A stretch of 64,000 bases of DNA from Spirochaetaceae bacterium 4572_59 (GTDB lineage: Bacteria > Spirochaetota > Spirochaetia > DSM-2461), in contig NBMC01000009.1 of the NCBI GenBank assembly GCA_002084805.1, positions 23,696 through 87,695 of the forward strand, read 5' to 3'. The notes under the pieces were generated by a model. The model had not been told where the DNA came from, did not search any database, and saw only the letters and a list, made by a program, of their open reading frames with translations. Of the stretch, positions 9,360 through 17,993 are shown one piece after another. A program made the translations under genes and the position numbers. How positions within the stretch are numbered: position 1 is the first letter of the stretch; each line of letters begins with the position of its first letter.

Positions 9360-10001
9360 CTATTTCTGCTGATCTCTGCTCAACACGGTTTTTACTGCTT
9401 TTGCAATCTCGGCGGGATCTTGCTCCCCCCCCCGATTGGCTACTGGTTTGGATACGTTTACCGTATCTATTTCCCCCGTTTCAAAATCTTCACTTGATGA
9501 AGATTCCGAACCGCTATTCAAATCCAGGGTATCGAGACTGGGAAGAATATCCAGATCGTTCCCGCCGGAACTTACCATAGCCGGGCTATGGGATAGCTCT
9601 GATTTATTATTATGCACAAAATCTGCATTTTCTGCAATTTGATTATCAAGACTGTCAACTTTTGGAATTTCACCATCCGGAGAACTGCTGTGCACATTCC
9701 CTCCGGCAAGGGGCGATTCTTCGGGCATAAGAATATTGATCTTATTTTCGCTTTGATCCAGATCCCCGGCTGTTACATGGCCCGAGGAACTTTTTTCTTC
9801 CCCTTCTGTCAATTCGGGAAGGTATTTCATTACGATCCATCGGACTGAAAGGATAAACAAAAAAGTCAAGACAGCTGTTATCATAGCTCTTAAAAGTATG
9901 ACCCCGGGCGAGACAGCACTGATAAAACCTATAATTATGGACAAAATCGCTGTTCCACCCGTAATAGAGGCCGGTAGCACCGCATCATAAGCAGACTTCA
10001 A
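9360..10001 (-). CDS. Hypothetical membrane protein between flhG and fliA, with two poly-G tracts
   Basis: 213 residues from a TTG at 10001, chosen because the G8 run just upstream can act as a ribosome site. A second TTG at 10052, one base after the flhG stop, is possible and has a weaker site. Two membrane helices (roughly residues 9-30 and 36-56) precede a long acidic, Ser-rich tail and a short conserved-looking end (DPAEIAKAVKTVLSRDQQ). Family not recognised; role inferred from context only. G8 (10010-10017) and G9 (9425-9433) runs could slip during replication or transcription; G9 lies inside codons near the C-terminus. Confidence 0.75.
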   Translation of the reverse strand: MKSAYDAVLPASITGGTAILSIIIGFISAVSPGVILLRAMITAVLTFLFILSVRWIVMKYLPELTEGEEKSSSGHVTAGDLDQSENKINILMPEESPLAGGNVHSSSPDGEIPKVDSLDNQIAENADFVHNNKSELSHSPAMVSSGGNDLDILPSLDTLDLNSGSESSSSEDFETGEIDTVNVSKPVANRGGEQDPAEIAKAVKTVLSRDQQK

Positions 10002-10053
10002 AAGGCAATCCCCCCCCTTAATAAATTTAAAAGATAAAGTTGTTCCCGTCAAG

Positions 10054-10938
10054 CTATTCCATTCTATGCATCAAACGGCGGATAAAATGAGAAACCCCCT
10101 TTCCTTCTCGAAATTCGACATTCTCCATCCTGCTGACAATTGACTGCATACAAAGAGATGCCTGTCCCTTTGGATCACCCACCATAAAGGGGGTCTGCTT
10201 TCTAACAGCACTCGGTACGGCTGCATCCTCATAAACGAATCCCAGATAATCCACTTTCAGATTCAGGAACTGAGCCGCAATACTGATTACCTTATGGGCT
10301 ACTTTTTTAGCTTCCGTTACATTAGCAACTCTATTGACTATAAGTTTAAGGCTTAAATCCACATTTTCTATCTCGGTGGAGATAATTTTTATAATTCCAT
10401 AGGCATCTGTTATGGATGTCGGTTCAGGTGTGGTGACGATCAAGACCTCATCTGCTGCTTCTACAAAGGAGAGAACATTCTGGCTGACTCCCGCACTTGT
10501 ATCAATGATAATGATGTCTGCAGAAGAGAGTTCCGACAGTTCTTCAATAAAATTATTACGCTCATCATCCGTCAAATTAGCCACACGGGAAAATCCTGAT
10601 GCTCCGGCAACGATCTGAATACCGTAATTCGTATCAAGTATGACTTCTTTCATGGTTTTCTGTTTACGGATAACATGATAAAGGTTGAATTTGGGAATAA
10701 CCCCCAAAACTACATTGACATTGGCAAGCCCCAGATCAGCATCGAGAACAATAACCTTTTTACCCATTTTGGCGTAAGCCAGAGCGAGGTTAATAGATAT
10801 ATTTGTTTTTCCTACTCCACCCTTACCACTGGCAACGGTAATGATCCTGGTATTTTTATCTTTGTCTATCTCTCCGGAGGTATCGGAATTGCTTTTTTTC
10901 TTCATCATTTCACGTAACAATTCTGCTTGATCCTGCAT
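10054..10938 (-). CDS. flhG: Flagellar number/placement ATPase FlhG (MinD/ParA family)
   Basis: 294 residues. The deviant Walker A motif SGKGGVGKT lies at 37-45, followed by the MinD-like [16 protein letters not shown] and the IIIDTSAG switch. FlhG partners FlhF to control where and how many flagella form, and stimulates FlhF GTPase through its N-terminal segment ([12 protein letters not shown] here resembles that activator region). A C-terminal amphipathic stretch ([11 protein letters not shown]) would bind membrane in the ATP dimer. It follows flhF by four bases, the standard pair. Distinguished from MinD by the partner gene and N-terminal extension. Confidence 0.94.
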   Translation of the reverse strand: MQDQAELLREMMKKKSNSDTSGEIDKDKNTRIITVASGKGGVGKTNISINLALAYAKMGKKVIVLDADLGLANVNVVLGVIPKFNLYHVIRKQKTMKEVILDTNYGIQIVAGASGFSRVANLTDDERNNFIEELSELSSADIIIIDTSAGVSQNVLSFVEAADEVLIVTTPEPTSITDAYGIIKIISTEIENVDLSLKLIVNRVANVTEAKKVAHKVISIAAQFLNLKVDYLGFVYEDAAVPSAVRKQTPFMVGDPKGQASLCMQSIVSRMENVEFREGKGVSHFIRRLMHRME

Positions 10939-10942
10939 CCTC

Positions 10943-12124
10943 TCAGCTCCACACTCTTGTATATTTCTTTTCCAATTTCTTTATAATCGGTCCTGCATCA
11001 CAGTTAAATCCCACCAGATATTCCAGCAGCTTTCCACGTACATTCCTGGTTATATCCTGAGGAACTCCCTGGCCATCAGTTAAAAAGGAGAGAGATTTCT
11101 TCCGGTCCCCGATGATACTAATCAGATTACCAACCCGGGTTGTTTCATCCAATTTTGTCATAATAACTGATTTATAATGAAAAGGTTCAAATTGATCCAG
11201 TATTTCCTGAATATCCTTGTCTTTTGTAGTTGCGGAAATGGCCAGATGAATTTCACTGTTCTGACCGCAGGCTTCTACAATTGTTCGCATTTCCGCTAAT
11301 TTCATAAAATCCCTGGGACTTTTTCCAATGGTATCCACAAGGATTAGATCCTGATCCTGATTTATTTCAATCTTATCTCTTAAATCATGAAAAGACTCGG
11401 CTGTAAAGACAGGAATACCCATAATGTCACCATAGGTTTCAATTTGAGTTCTGGCACCGATTCTATAATTATCAATAGTAATCATACAGACAGACAGTGG
11501 CTGTCCTGAGGTAATACCATTTATAGCCGCCAGCTTAGCAATGGTCGTGGTTTTCCCCACTCCCGTAGGTCCTACAAGAACAAAGACCCGGGGAGAGGGA
11601 GTTACTGTTTCCTGATAAAGAAGTATGGATTCTCCTATCCACTCCATAACAGTCTCTTCCAGAAGGCTTGTCTGTTCCAGATCCTCCAGAGAGAACTCTC
11701 TTTTCAATCGATTGATCATATCACTGATATAATCTACTGAGAAACCATTTTCCAGCAGAAGCTCGCGCATCTGTATCAGAGAGTGATGGAGTTCTGACTG
11801 TTCCTCAGTAATCGGCCCTGTAGAAATCTGGTCCTTCAAAGCCTGAACTTCCTTCAGAACCTGATCGATAGTCGATCCTTTCTGGGTCTGAGTCATGGAA
11901 AGAATCTCTTTTTTACTTTTTTCATCCGCCTCTTTTCTATTAGCTGCGGGGGTATCTGTTATATAACCGGTGTACTCAACACCTTCTTTCGTAAACAGCC
12001 CCATGAAACCGCCAATCCTTATGTTTTTATAAAACATAATTTTTGCCCGATCTCCATATTTTAAACGGATTCGGGTGACCACTTCCTTATGGCTTAAACC
12101 GGTTTCTGTAAAATGCTCTTCCAT
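10943..12124 (-). CDS. flhF: Flagellar targeting GTPase FlhF (SRP family)
   Basis: 393 residues. A basic N-terminal B domain is followed by an N domain and the SRP-type G domain: P-loop [42 protein letters not shown] and the TKLDE specificity motif. FlhF marks the site of flagellar assembly at the pole, which in spirochaetes fixes the subpolar origin of the periplasmic filaments. Length and motif order are standard. It lies between flhA and flhG, as in Bacillus and Treponema. Confidence 0.96.
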   Translation of the reverse strand: MEEHFTETGLSHKEVVTRIRLKYGDRAKIMFYKNIRIGGFMGLFTKEGVEYTGYITDTPAANRKEADEKSKKEILSMTQTQKGSTIDQVLKEVQALKDQISTGPITEEQSELHHSLIQMRELLLENGFSVDYISDMINRLKREFSLEDLEQTSLLEETVMEWIGESILLYQETVTPSPRVFVLVGPTGVGKTTTIAKLAAINGITSGQPLSVCMITIDNYRIGARTQIETYGDIMGIPVFTAESFHDLRDKIEINQDQDLILVDTIGKSPRDFMKLAEMRTIVEACGQNSEIHLAISATTKDKDIQEILDQFEPFHYKSVIMTKLDETTRVGNLISIIGDRKKSLSFLTDGQGVPQDITRNVRGKLLEYLVGFNCDAGPIIKKLEKKYTRVWS

Positions 12125-12145
12125 TTCCCAACCTTTTTAACATTA

Positions 12146-14224
12146 TTAAACGGTAATAACACCGAGTGATTCTATACTTATATCATTTACAACTTCCGGT
12201 ACAGACAATACAGGAAGATCCGGCATTGACCGTTGTATGGAAGATTTTACCAGAGGTCTTGATGCTTCACTTGTTAAGATTACCGGATAATGCCCCATTT
12301 CCTGAATGGTCCGAACGTTATTCGCAACGGAATTTATCCAAACTCGTTGAAAATCCGGATCAAGAGCAGCAATAAGTCCGGTACTAGTCTCCATTCTGGA
12401 GTCGATTATATTCTGTTCCACCGAGGGATCAATGGTCAGAACTTTTAGCTCTTTCTCTTCTGTAGCATACTGCAAACATATCTGTCTTCCAAGGGTCTGT
12501 CGCACTTTTTCTGTGAGGAAACCCGTTTCCTTGGTAACGGTTCCATAATCACTCATGGATTCTAGGATCATCACTAAATTTCTGATAGAGACCTGTTCTT
12601 TCAGAAGATTCTGCAGAACCTTCTGGATATCACCAGTACCGAAGAGCCCTCGAACTTCATCCACAACAGCAGAATAATCCTCTTTGAGAGCATCCAGCAT
12701 AGACTTAACTTCCTGGCGTCCCAAAATTTCAGGAGCATGTTTCTTGATGATTTCCGTAAGGTGGGTGGCAATAATGGAGGGAGGATCCACAACTGTGTAT
12801 CCCTCCCTTTCGGCTATATCACGCTGATTTCCGGAGATCCAGACGGCAGGGAGCCCGAAAGCGGGATCTTTGCTTGCCTCACCCTCCAGAGGAGCTCTCT
12901 CTCCACCGGGATTGATGGCCATATAGTGATCCACCCGGATTAAGCCCCGGCCTACTTCCACACCCTTTATTTTCAGGCAGTATTCAGAGGGTTCGAGACG
13001 CATATTATCAATGATACGGATGCGGGGAACAACAAGTCCCAGATCCAGGGCCGCTTCTTTCCGGATTCTGGTAATTCTTTCCAGAAGTTCCGCACCCTGA
13101 TCCTTATCTACAAGAGGAATCAATCCATAACCTAGTTCAAGGGATAGAGGATCAAAAGGAACAACCGGTGACATCTCGCTTGGTATCTCCTTTTCTGATT
13201 CAGATGAAGCAGCCTGTTCAGCAGCCTGCTCATCCTGAGTCTGCTGCTTGCTTAAACGGTAAGCTGTAAAGACAGACAGACCACCTAGAGGAAACAGGAG
13301 ATACCAGGGAAAACCGGGAAGTACTCCCATAAGGAGCAGAAAAGCTCCCGCAATTCCATATATCTTCGCTTGAGATGTAAATTGGGTTGTAACATCTTCT
13401 CCAAAGGTCCCGTCAGATATAGACCGTGTGACACAGAGACCGGTAGCTACTGAGATCAGCAACGCCGGGATCTGGGAAACCAGACCATCACCGATAGTCA
13501 AAGAGGTATAGGTAGAAAGAGCTGTGGCAAAGGGTTCTCCGTGAATGGAGATTCCCACAAGCATACCACCGATAATATTGATAAATGTAATCAGTATACC
13601 AACTTTTACATTCCCGGATACAAACTTGGAAGCACCATCCATGGCACCATAAAAGTCGACGGATTTCTGAAGATGATCTTTCCTATACCGAGACTCCTCT
13701 TCAGTTATGGAACCGGAGTTCAGCTCAGCCTCAATGGCCATCTGTTTACCGGGCATGGCATCAAGAGCAAAACGGGCAGCAACTTCTGAAACTCTACTGG
13801 CTCCCTTAGTGATAACCATAAACTGTACGGCCACTATGATAATGAAGATGATAAGTCCGACAACAATACCTTCCTGACCTTCTGAACCCACAACAAAAGT
13901 AGAAAATGCCTTTACAATTTTTCCATCAAACGAGGTTCCCTTTGTCAGGATCAGACGGGTTGATGAGACATTCAGAGCCAGTGAAAAAACAGTTGAGATA
14001 AGCAGCATTGTTGGAAAAACAGAAAAATCCAGAGGATCCTTGTTATACATGATAATCAGAATAATCATAAGACTCAGCATAAGATTCAACAGCATCAGCA
14101 TATCGAGAAGAAAGGTGGGCAACGGTATGATCAACATGATCACCACAGAAAGAACACCTATTGCGACAAGCATATCACTGTTGTTACTTCTTAGCAGATT
14201 TTTTATCTCGTCCTGCAAAGCCAC
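12146..14224 (-). CDS. flhA: Flagellar export gate protein FlhA
   Basis: 692 residues. The N-terminal half has eight predicted membrane helices with the conserved cytoplasmic FHIPEP-type loop (ARFALDAMPGKQMAIEAELN, then ESRYRKD). The C-terminal half is the cytosolic ring that docks chaperone-substrate complexes. It is the main proton-linked gate of the flagellar type III exporter. Starts at GTG behind GGAAGTGA, 27 bases after flhB. A Glu/Ser/Gln-rich linker at about 325-350 joins the halves. Full length, no missing block. Confidence 0.97.
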   Translation of the reverse strand: MALQDEIKNLLRSNNSDMLVAIGVLSVVIMLIIPLPTFLLDMLMLLNLMLSLMIILIIMYNKDPLDFSVFPTMLLISTVFSLALNVSSTRLILTKGTSFDGKIVKAFSTFVVGSEGQEGIVVGLIIFIIIVAVQFMVITKGASRVSEVAARFALDAMPGKQMAIEAELNSGSITEEESRYRKDHLQKSVDFYGAMDGASKFVSGNVKVGILITFINIIGGMLVGISIHGEPFATALSTYTSLTIGDGLVSQIPALLISVATGLCVTRSISDGTFGEDVTTQFTSQAKIYGIAGAFLLLMGVLPGFPWYLLFPLGGLSVFTAYRLSKQQTQDEQAAEQAASSESEKEIPSEMSPVVPFDPLSLELGYGLIPLVDKDQGAELLERITRIRKEAALDLGLVVPRIRIIDNMRLEPSEYCLKIKGVEVGRGLIRVDHYMAINPGGERAPLEGEASKDPAFGLPAVWISGNQRDIAEREGYTVVDPPSIIATHLTEIIKKHAPEILGRQEVKSMLDALKEDYSAVVDEVRGLFGTGDIQKVLQNLLKEQVSIRNLVMILESMSDYGTVTKETGFLTEKVRQTLGRQICLQYATEEKELKVLTIDPSVEQNIIDSRMETSTGLIAALDPDFQRVWINSVANNVRTIQEMGHYPVILTSEASRPLVKSSIQRSMPDLPVLSVPEVVNDISIESLGVITV

Positions 14225-14251
14225 TTTTCACTTCCTTTATAGAAAAGTTCC

Positions 14252-15421
14252 TTAACCGGAAATCTTTCCATTAATTTCATTAATTTTATTGAGAATCCCC
14301 GCAACAACTTCATAATATTCTCTAGGTATTTCATCACCTACTTCCACATTTGCATGCAACGCACGGGCCAGGGGTTTATTTTCCAATACTGGAACCTCAT
14401 TCTCTCTGGCAATTCTCTTAATCCTCTGAGCAACTTCATCCATACCCTTTGCGCTAACTCGGGGAGCGGTCATGGAATCTCCCTTATATTCCAACGCAAC
14501 GGCAAAGTGGGTTGGGTTTGTTACCACCACATCCGCATTGGGAACATTCTGCATCTGCTGATTCGTCAGAAGCTCCCGCATTTTTTGCTTGAGTCTACCC
14601 TTTATCTGAGGATCTCCCTCAGACTGTTTCATCTCTTCCTTGACTTCATGCTTGGTCATTTTCAGAGATTCTTTATGTTTATGTCTCTGAAAAAAATAGT
14701 CCGGTAATGAGAGCAATAAAAGAAGAACAGCCGCCTCTACCATAAGACGGAAGGCCAACGATGCTATAAAAGAACCGGCTTCAGGAACCGTAGCATATAC
14801 CAAATTGGTAAGTTCGGGAATCTTTCTGTTAATATTCCAATAGGACAGAACGCCGATTATCCCTATTTTCATAAGAGATTTTAACATATTGAACATCCCT
14901 TCCGTAGAAAAAACAGCTCTTTGAAGCCATTTTAAAACATTGGGAGATATTTTCGTAAAATCAGGAGCAATGGCTTTGGTGGAAAACAGGAATCCCACCT
15001 GAAAAACATTACCCAGAAAAGCAGATAAAAATGCCACAGCCATAACAGGAAGAGTCAGCTTCATATAATAACTGACACAGGCCTGAAGGATGGTTCCGTC
15101 TCGGGTAATATCCGCTTCCATGCTCTGTGTAATAAAAAACTGCAGCATACTTTTAAGAGTTCTTATCATATAGGGACTGAGAATGGCTATCAGAAGAAGA
15201 GGAAAGAGCAGTACGATAGAGGCTGTTAGATCTGCCGATTTAGCAACCTTTCCCTCTTCACGTGCTTTCCGGATTTTCTGATCGGAAGGCTCTTCTGTAC
15301 GGCCCTCATCTTCGGCGGCAAACCACTGAACATGAAGAGCATAGCGCGGTTCATCCGCCAGCGCCGGTACTGATGGAAAGAACTGTGAAGGATTCTGATC
15401 AATTACATTTGTTCTTATCAT
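14252..15421 (-). CDS. flhB: Flagellar export switch protein FlhB
   Basis: 389 residues. Four membrane helices form the export gate collar, then a cytoplasmic domain carries the self-cleavage motif NPTH at 302-305 (cleavage expected between Asn302 and Pro303). This protein switches export from rod/hook to filament substrates together with FliK. The N-terminus has an extra segment of about 40 residues before the usual GRTEEPSDQKIRKAREEGKV stretch. It starts inside the fliR stop (ATGA overlap). Confidence 0.96.
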   Translation of the reverse strand: MIRTNVIDQNPSQFFPSVPALADEPRYALHVQWFAAEDEGRTEEPSDQKIRKAREEGKVAKSADLTASIVLLFPLLLIAILSPYMIRTLKSMLQFFITQSMEADITRDGTILQACVSYYMKLTLPVMAVAFLSAFLGNVFQVGFLFSTKAIAPDFTKISPNVLKWLQRAVFSTEGMFNMLKSLMKIGIIGVLSYWNINRKIPELTNLVYATVPEAGSFIASLAFRLMVEAAVLLLLLSLPDYFFQRHKHKESLKMTKHEVKEEMKQSEGDPQIKGRLKQKMRELLTNQQMQNVPNADVVVTNPTHFAVALEYKGDSMTAPRVSAKGMDEVAQRIKRIARENEVPVLENKPLARALHANVEVGDEIPREYYEVVAGILNKINEINGKISG

Positions 15422-16218
15422 AGAGAACTTCCCTGCATTTTATACAAATATAGAAGTTCTTCTATCTGGTTGAATCCGTTTTCAATGACCAGCACCATTT
15501 TTTCAACAAGAAAAGGAGAAGCCATCATTATGACAAGAAATCCTACTGAAATTTGAATAGGAAAACCAACCATCATCAGGTTCATCTGGGGAGCAGCTTT
15601 TGCCAGAAGACCCATGGTAACAGAGATCATTAAAAGCGTTCCTATCATAGGGATAGCTATGATAATAGACTGCTCGAAAAGATGAGCCAGAGCAGAGATC
15701 AGACTGTTTGACAGGAACATGGGATTAGTCAGAAGATAATCACCTTTCATTGCCTTAAAAGACTGATAGATCCCTGTGATAAAGACTTTCTGAATGCTTC
15801 CAGAGGCGAGAAAAACAAAGATCCCCATAAGGTTGAAAAGCTGTCCGACCAGAGGGATCTCCACCTGGGCCAGGGGATCAAAAGACGAAGATGCACCAAA
15901 GCCCATTTGAACAGAAAACATCTGCCCTGCCAGTAGAAAGATAGCAAATATGATCTGCAGGAAAAGACCAATGAGAACTCCCGTTAGAACTTCTGCGATC
16001 AACAGAAAGGTGTAGACAATTCCATCATCAGGGATAACATAAGCAAGTGTGTTTACCAGAGGAAAAACAGCCACAGCCGTAAAAAGAGCCAGTCCACTCC
16101 GGGCCATAGCAGGGATTCCCGTAGAATAAAAAACAGGAGCGACCATAAAAAGGGCGAAAACACGAGCGAAAATGAGAAAATACAGCTGTAGATTTGTTAT
16201 CAGTTCGTTAAATATCAC
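15418..16218 (-). CDS. fliR: Flagellar export gate protein FliR
   Basis: 266 residues with about six hydrophobic helices and the family pattern FARVFALFMVAPVF, then MGFGASSSFDP and the PQMNLMMVGFPIQI segment near the C-terminus. FliR forms the export channel core with FliP and FliQ. The ATG at 16218 follows fliQ by 35 bases; the stop overlaps the flhB start by four bases. Confidence 0.96.
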   Translation of the reverse strand: MIFNELITNLQLYFLIFARVFALFMVAPVFYSTGIPAMARSGLALFTAVAVFPLVNTLAYVIPDDGIVYTFLLIAEVLTGVLIGLFLQIIFAIFLLAGQMFSVQMGFGASSSFDPLAQVEIPLVGQLFNLMGIFVFLASGSIQKVFITGIYQSFKAMKGDYLLTNPMFLSNSLISALAHLFEQSIIIAIPMIGTLLMISVTMGLLAKAAPQMNLMMVGFPIQISVGFLVIMMASPFLVEKMVLVIENGFNQIEELLYLYKMQGSSL

Positions 16219-16253
16219 AGTGCATTCCTGTTTTCCCCACTTAATTAATCAGC

Positions 16254-16523
16254 CTATCCGGCCATGGAAGGGATAAGTTCAAATAATGTTACTGTGTAAT
16301 TCATCAGAGAATTGAGCATCCAGGCTCCCACCAGTCCCAGAGTCATAAAAATAGCCATGATTTTCGGAACGAAAGTCAGAGACTGATCCTGAATGGACGT
16401 GGTGGCCTGAAAAATTGAAATAATAAGACCTATGGTCATAGCAACAAGAAGAACCGGAGCTGCCAGAATCAAAGTCTGAAAAATAGAGTTACGTAGTAAA
16501 GTAACAACAAAACCTATGGACAT
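16254..16523 (-). CDS. fliQ: Flagellar export gate protein FliQ
   Basis: 89 residues, two membrane helices joined by the conserved loop IISIFQATTSIQDQSLTFVP. Four copies pack around the FliP/FliR core of the exporter. Length is exactly typical. The ribosome site (GAGGAGAC) lies before the ATG at 16523, and the gene stands 17 bases after fliP in the usual fliP-fliQ-fliR order. Confidence 0.96.
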   Translation of the reverse strand: MSIGFVVTLLRNSIFQTLILAAPVLLVAMTIGLIISIFQATTSIQDQSLTFVPKIMAIFMTLGLVGAWMLNSLMNYTVTLFELIPSMAG

Positions 16524-16540
16524 AGTGTCTCCTCAACAAT

Positions 16541-17332
16541 TTACATAAAACTCATGACCAGCTGTCTGGTCAGGAGACTCCAGCCATCAACTAATACAAA
16601 TAGTATAAGCTTGAAAGGCATGGAAATCATAACGGGCGGTAGCATTATCATACCCATAGACATGAGTACGGATGCCACAACCATATCGATAATTATAAAG
16701 GGAATATACAGAAGTATTCCAATTTTAAAAGCAATGGTCAGTTCGTTCAGAACAAAGGCCGGAATAACAATATAGGTAGGAACATCCGCAAAAGTTTCCG
16801 GACGGGGAAGCCCTCTCATCGTCATAAACAGTTCAATGTTATCCGGATGATCCTTAAGCTGACTGTACATAAAATAACGAATGGGACCTTCCGCCTTTGT
16901 ATACATCTCCTCCATCCCGATTTCGCCGTCAGCAAATGGTTTGAAGGATTCTGTATATATCTGATCAAAAACCGGCCACATAATAAATAAGGTCAAAAAA
17001 AGAGCAATCCCCATCAAAAGACTGGCAGGAGGGACCTGCTGCAAAGACAGAGCCCGTTTTATAAAATCCAAAACGATGGAAACTCTCAGAAATGAGGTCA
17101 TCAGGATGAGAAAAGATGGCGCCAGAGACAAAAGAGTCAACAGGAGTAGGAGCTGTATGGATAGTGCTACTTCCTGATTACTCTGAGGTTCCCGGATCAT
17201 AAGATCTACAAATGGAATATCCAGAATACCATCGGTTTCGCCTATTTCATTGGCAGCCGTTCCGGTATCCTGCTGAGCAAAAACTGGAACTGTGCCAAGA
17301 CACAGCAACAATATCAGAAGGAGGCGTTTCAT
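16541..17332 (-). CDS. fliP: Flagellar export gate protein FliP
   Basis: 263 residues. A cleavable signal peptide (MKRLLLILLLCLGTVPVFAQ) precedes four membrane helices. Family motifs include PSFLILMTSFLRVSIVLDFI, the region around QQVPPASLLMGIALFLTLF, and the C-terminal MGMIMLPPVMISMPFKLILF. Five copies make the export pore entrance. The ATG overlaps the stop of fliO by four bases. Nothing is missing relative to Gram-negative FliP. Confidence 0.97.
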   Translation of the reverse strand: MKRLLLILLLCLGTVPVFAQQDTGTAANEIGETDGILDIPFVDLMIREPQSNQEVALSIQLLLLLTLLSLAPSFLILMTSFLRVSIVLDFIKRALSLQQVPPASLLMGIALFLTLFIMWPVFDQIYTESFKPFADGEIGMEEMYTKAEGPIRYFMYSQLKDHPDNIELFMTMRGLPRPETFADVPTYIVIPAFVLNELTIAFKIGILLYIPFIIIDMVVASVLMSMGMIMLPPVMISMPFKLILFVLVDGWSLLTRQLVMSFM

Positions 17333-17952
17333 TTATTTTCCCTTAAATGGCGGAGCCGTTCTCTCTGCTGTCTGAGAAAATCAGGAGACTGTTCACCGAT
17401 TCCTTTATTTGAAGCGCCCGGGGAGAAATTCTTTTTAATCATATTCCGGAAAGAGCCTCCGCGTTCAGTAAGCTTAGTAACTGTCGTTTCCAGATGCAGT
17501 TTATCAAGGGTTTCCTTATCTGTAATTTCGGAAATAAGGGAAACACTATTTGTTCCGGAACCAATAAGGAAAATCTGATTACCCACTTCTACAATATGAA
17601 GAGAGGAATCTTTCTTGAGATGTCTTGTTGCTAGGAGACTGATCTGATCCTCTTCATTTTCTGCCAGAGGGGTAAATCTTTTGAGAAAATAGATCAGCAT
17701 ATAAATAACGATTATAACGGCTATCAGAACAAAAACAACACGTACAAGATCAGCCATCCCGACAGATGCCGGAGCCGGATCACTCTGCTGATTATTTCCA
17801 TCAGCAGCCAGACCCTGTGTTTCGTCAGGAAACAAAATAAGGGATGTCTCATCCACAATTTTATTTTCTGACTTGTCCGGAGATGATAATTCCTGAGCAA
17901 AGGAGAATCCCGTTAACAGTACAAAAATGAGAAGCAATAGTAGTTTTTTCAG
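17329..17952 (-). CDS. fliO: Flagellar export accessory protein FliO (likely CTG start)
   Basis: 207 residues if translation begins at the CTG at 17952. That start follows GGGAGGGGGACA at proper spacing and gives a complete signal peptide, MKKLLLLLIFVLLTGFSFAQ. The next option, TTG at 17937, has no ribosome site and loses the two lysines. After a Ser/Asp-rich periplasmic stretch, a membrane helix (about 78-98) precedes a cytoplasmic FliO domain (LLATRHLKKDSSLHIVEVGN and FLIGSGTNSVSLISEI). FliO helps assemble the FliP ring. It follows fliY and overlaps fliP. Confidence 0.85.
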   Translation of the reverse strand: MKKLLLLLIFVLLTGFSFAQELSSPDKSENKIVDETSLILFPDETQGLAADGNNQQSDPAPASVGMADLVRVVFVLIAVIIVIYMLIYFLKRFTPLAENEEDQISLLATRHLKKDSSLHIVEVGNQIFLIGSGTNSVSLISEITDKETLDKLHLETTVTKLTERGGSFRNMIKKNFSPGASNKGIGEQSPDFLRQQRERLRHLRENK

Positions 17953-17993
17953 TGTCCCCCTCCCAAAGTTCCACTTTATTAATTCAGTTTGCC

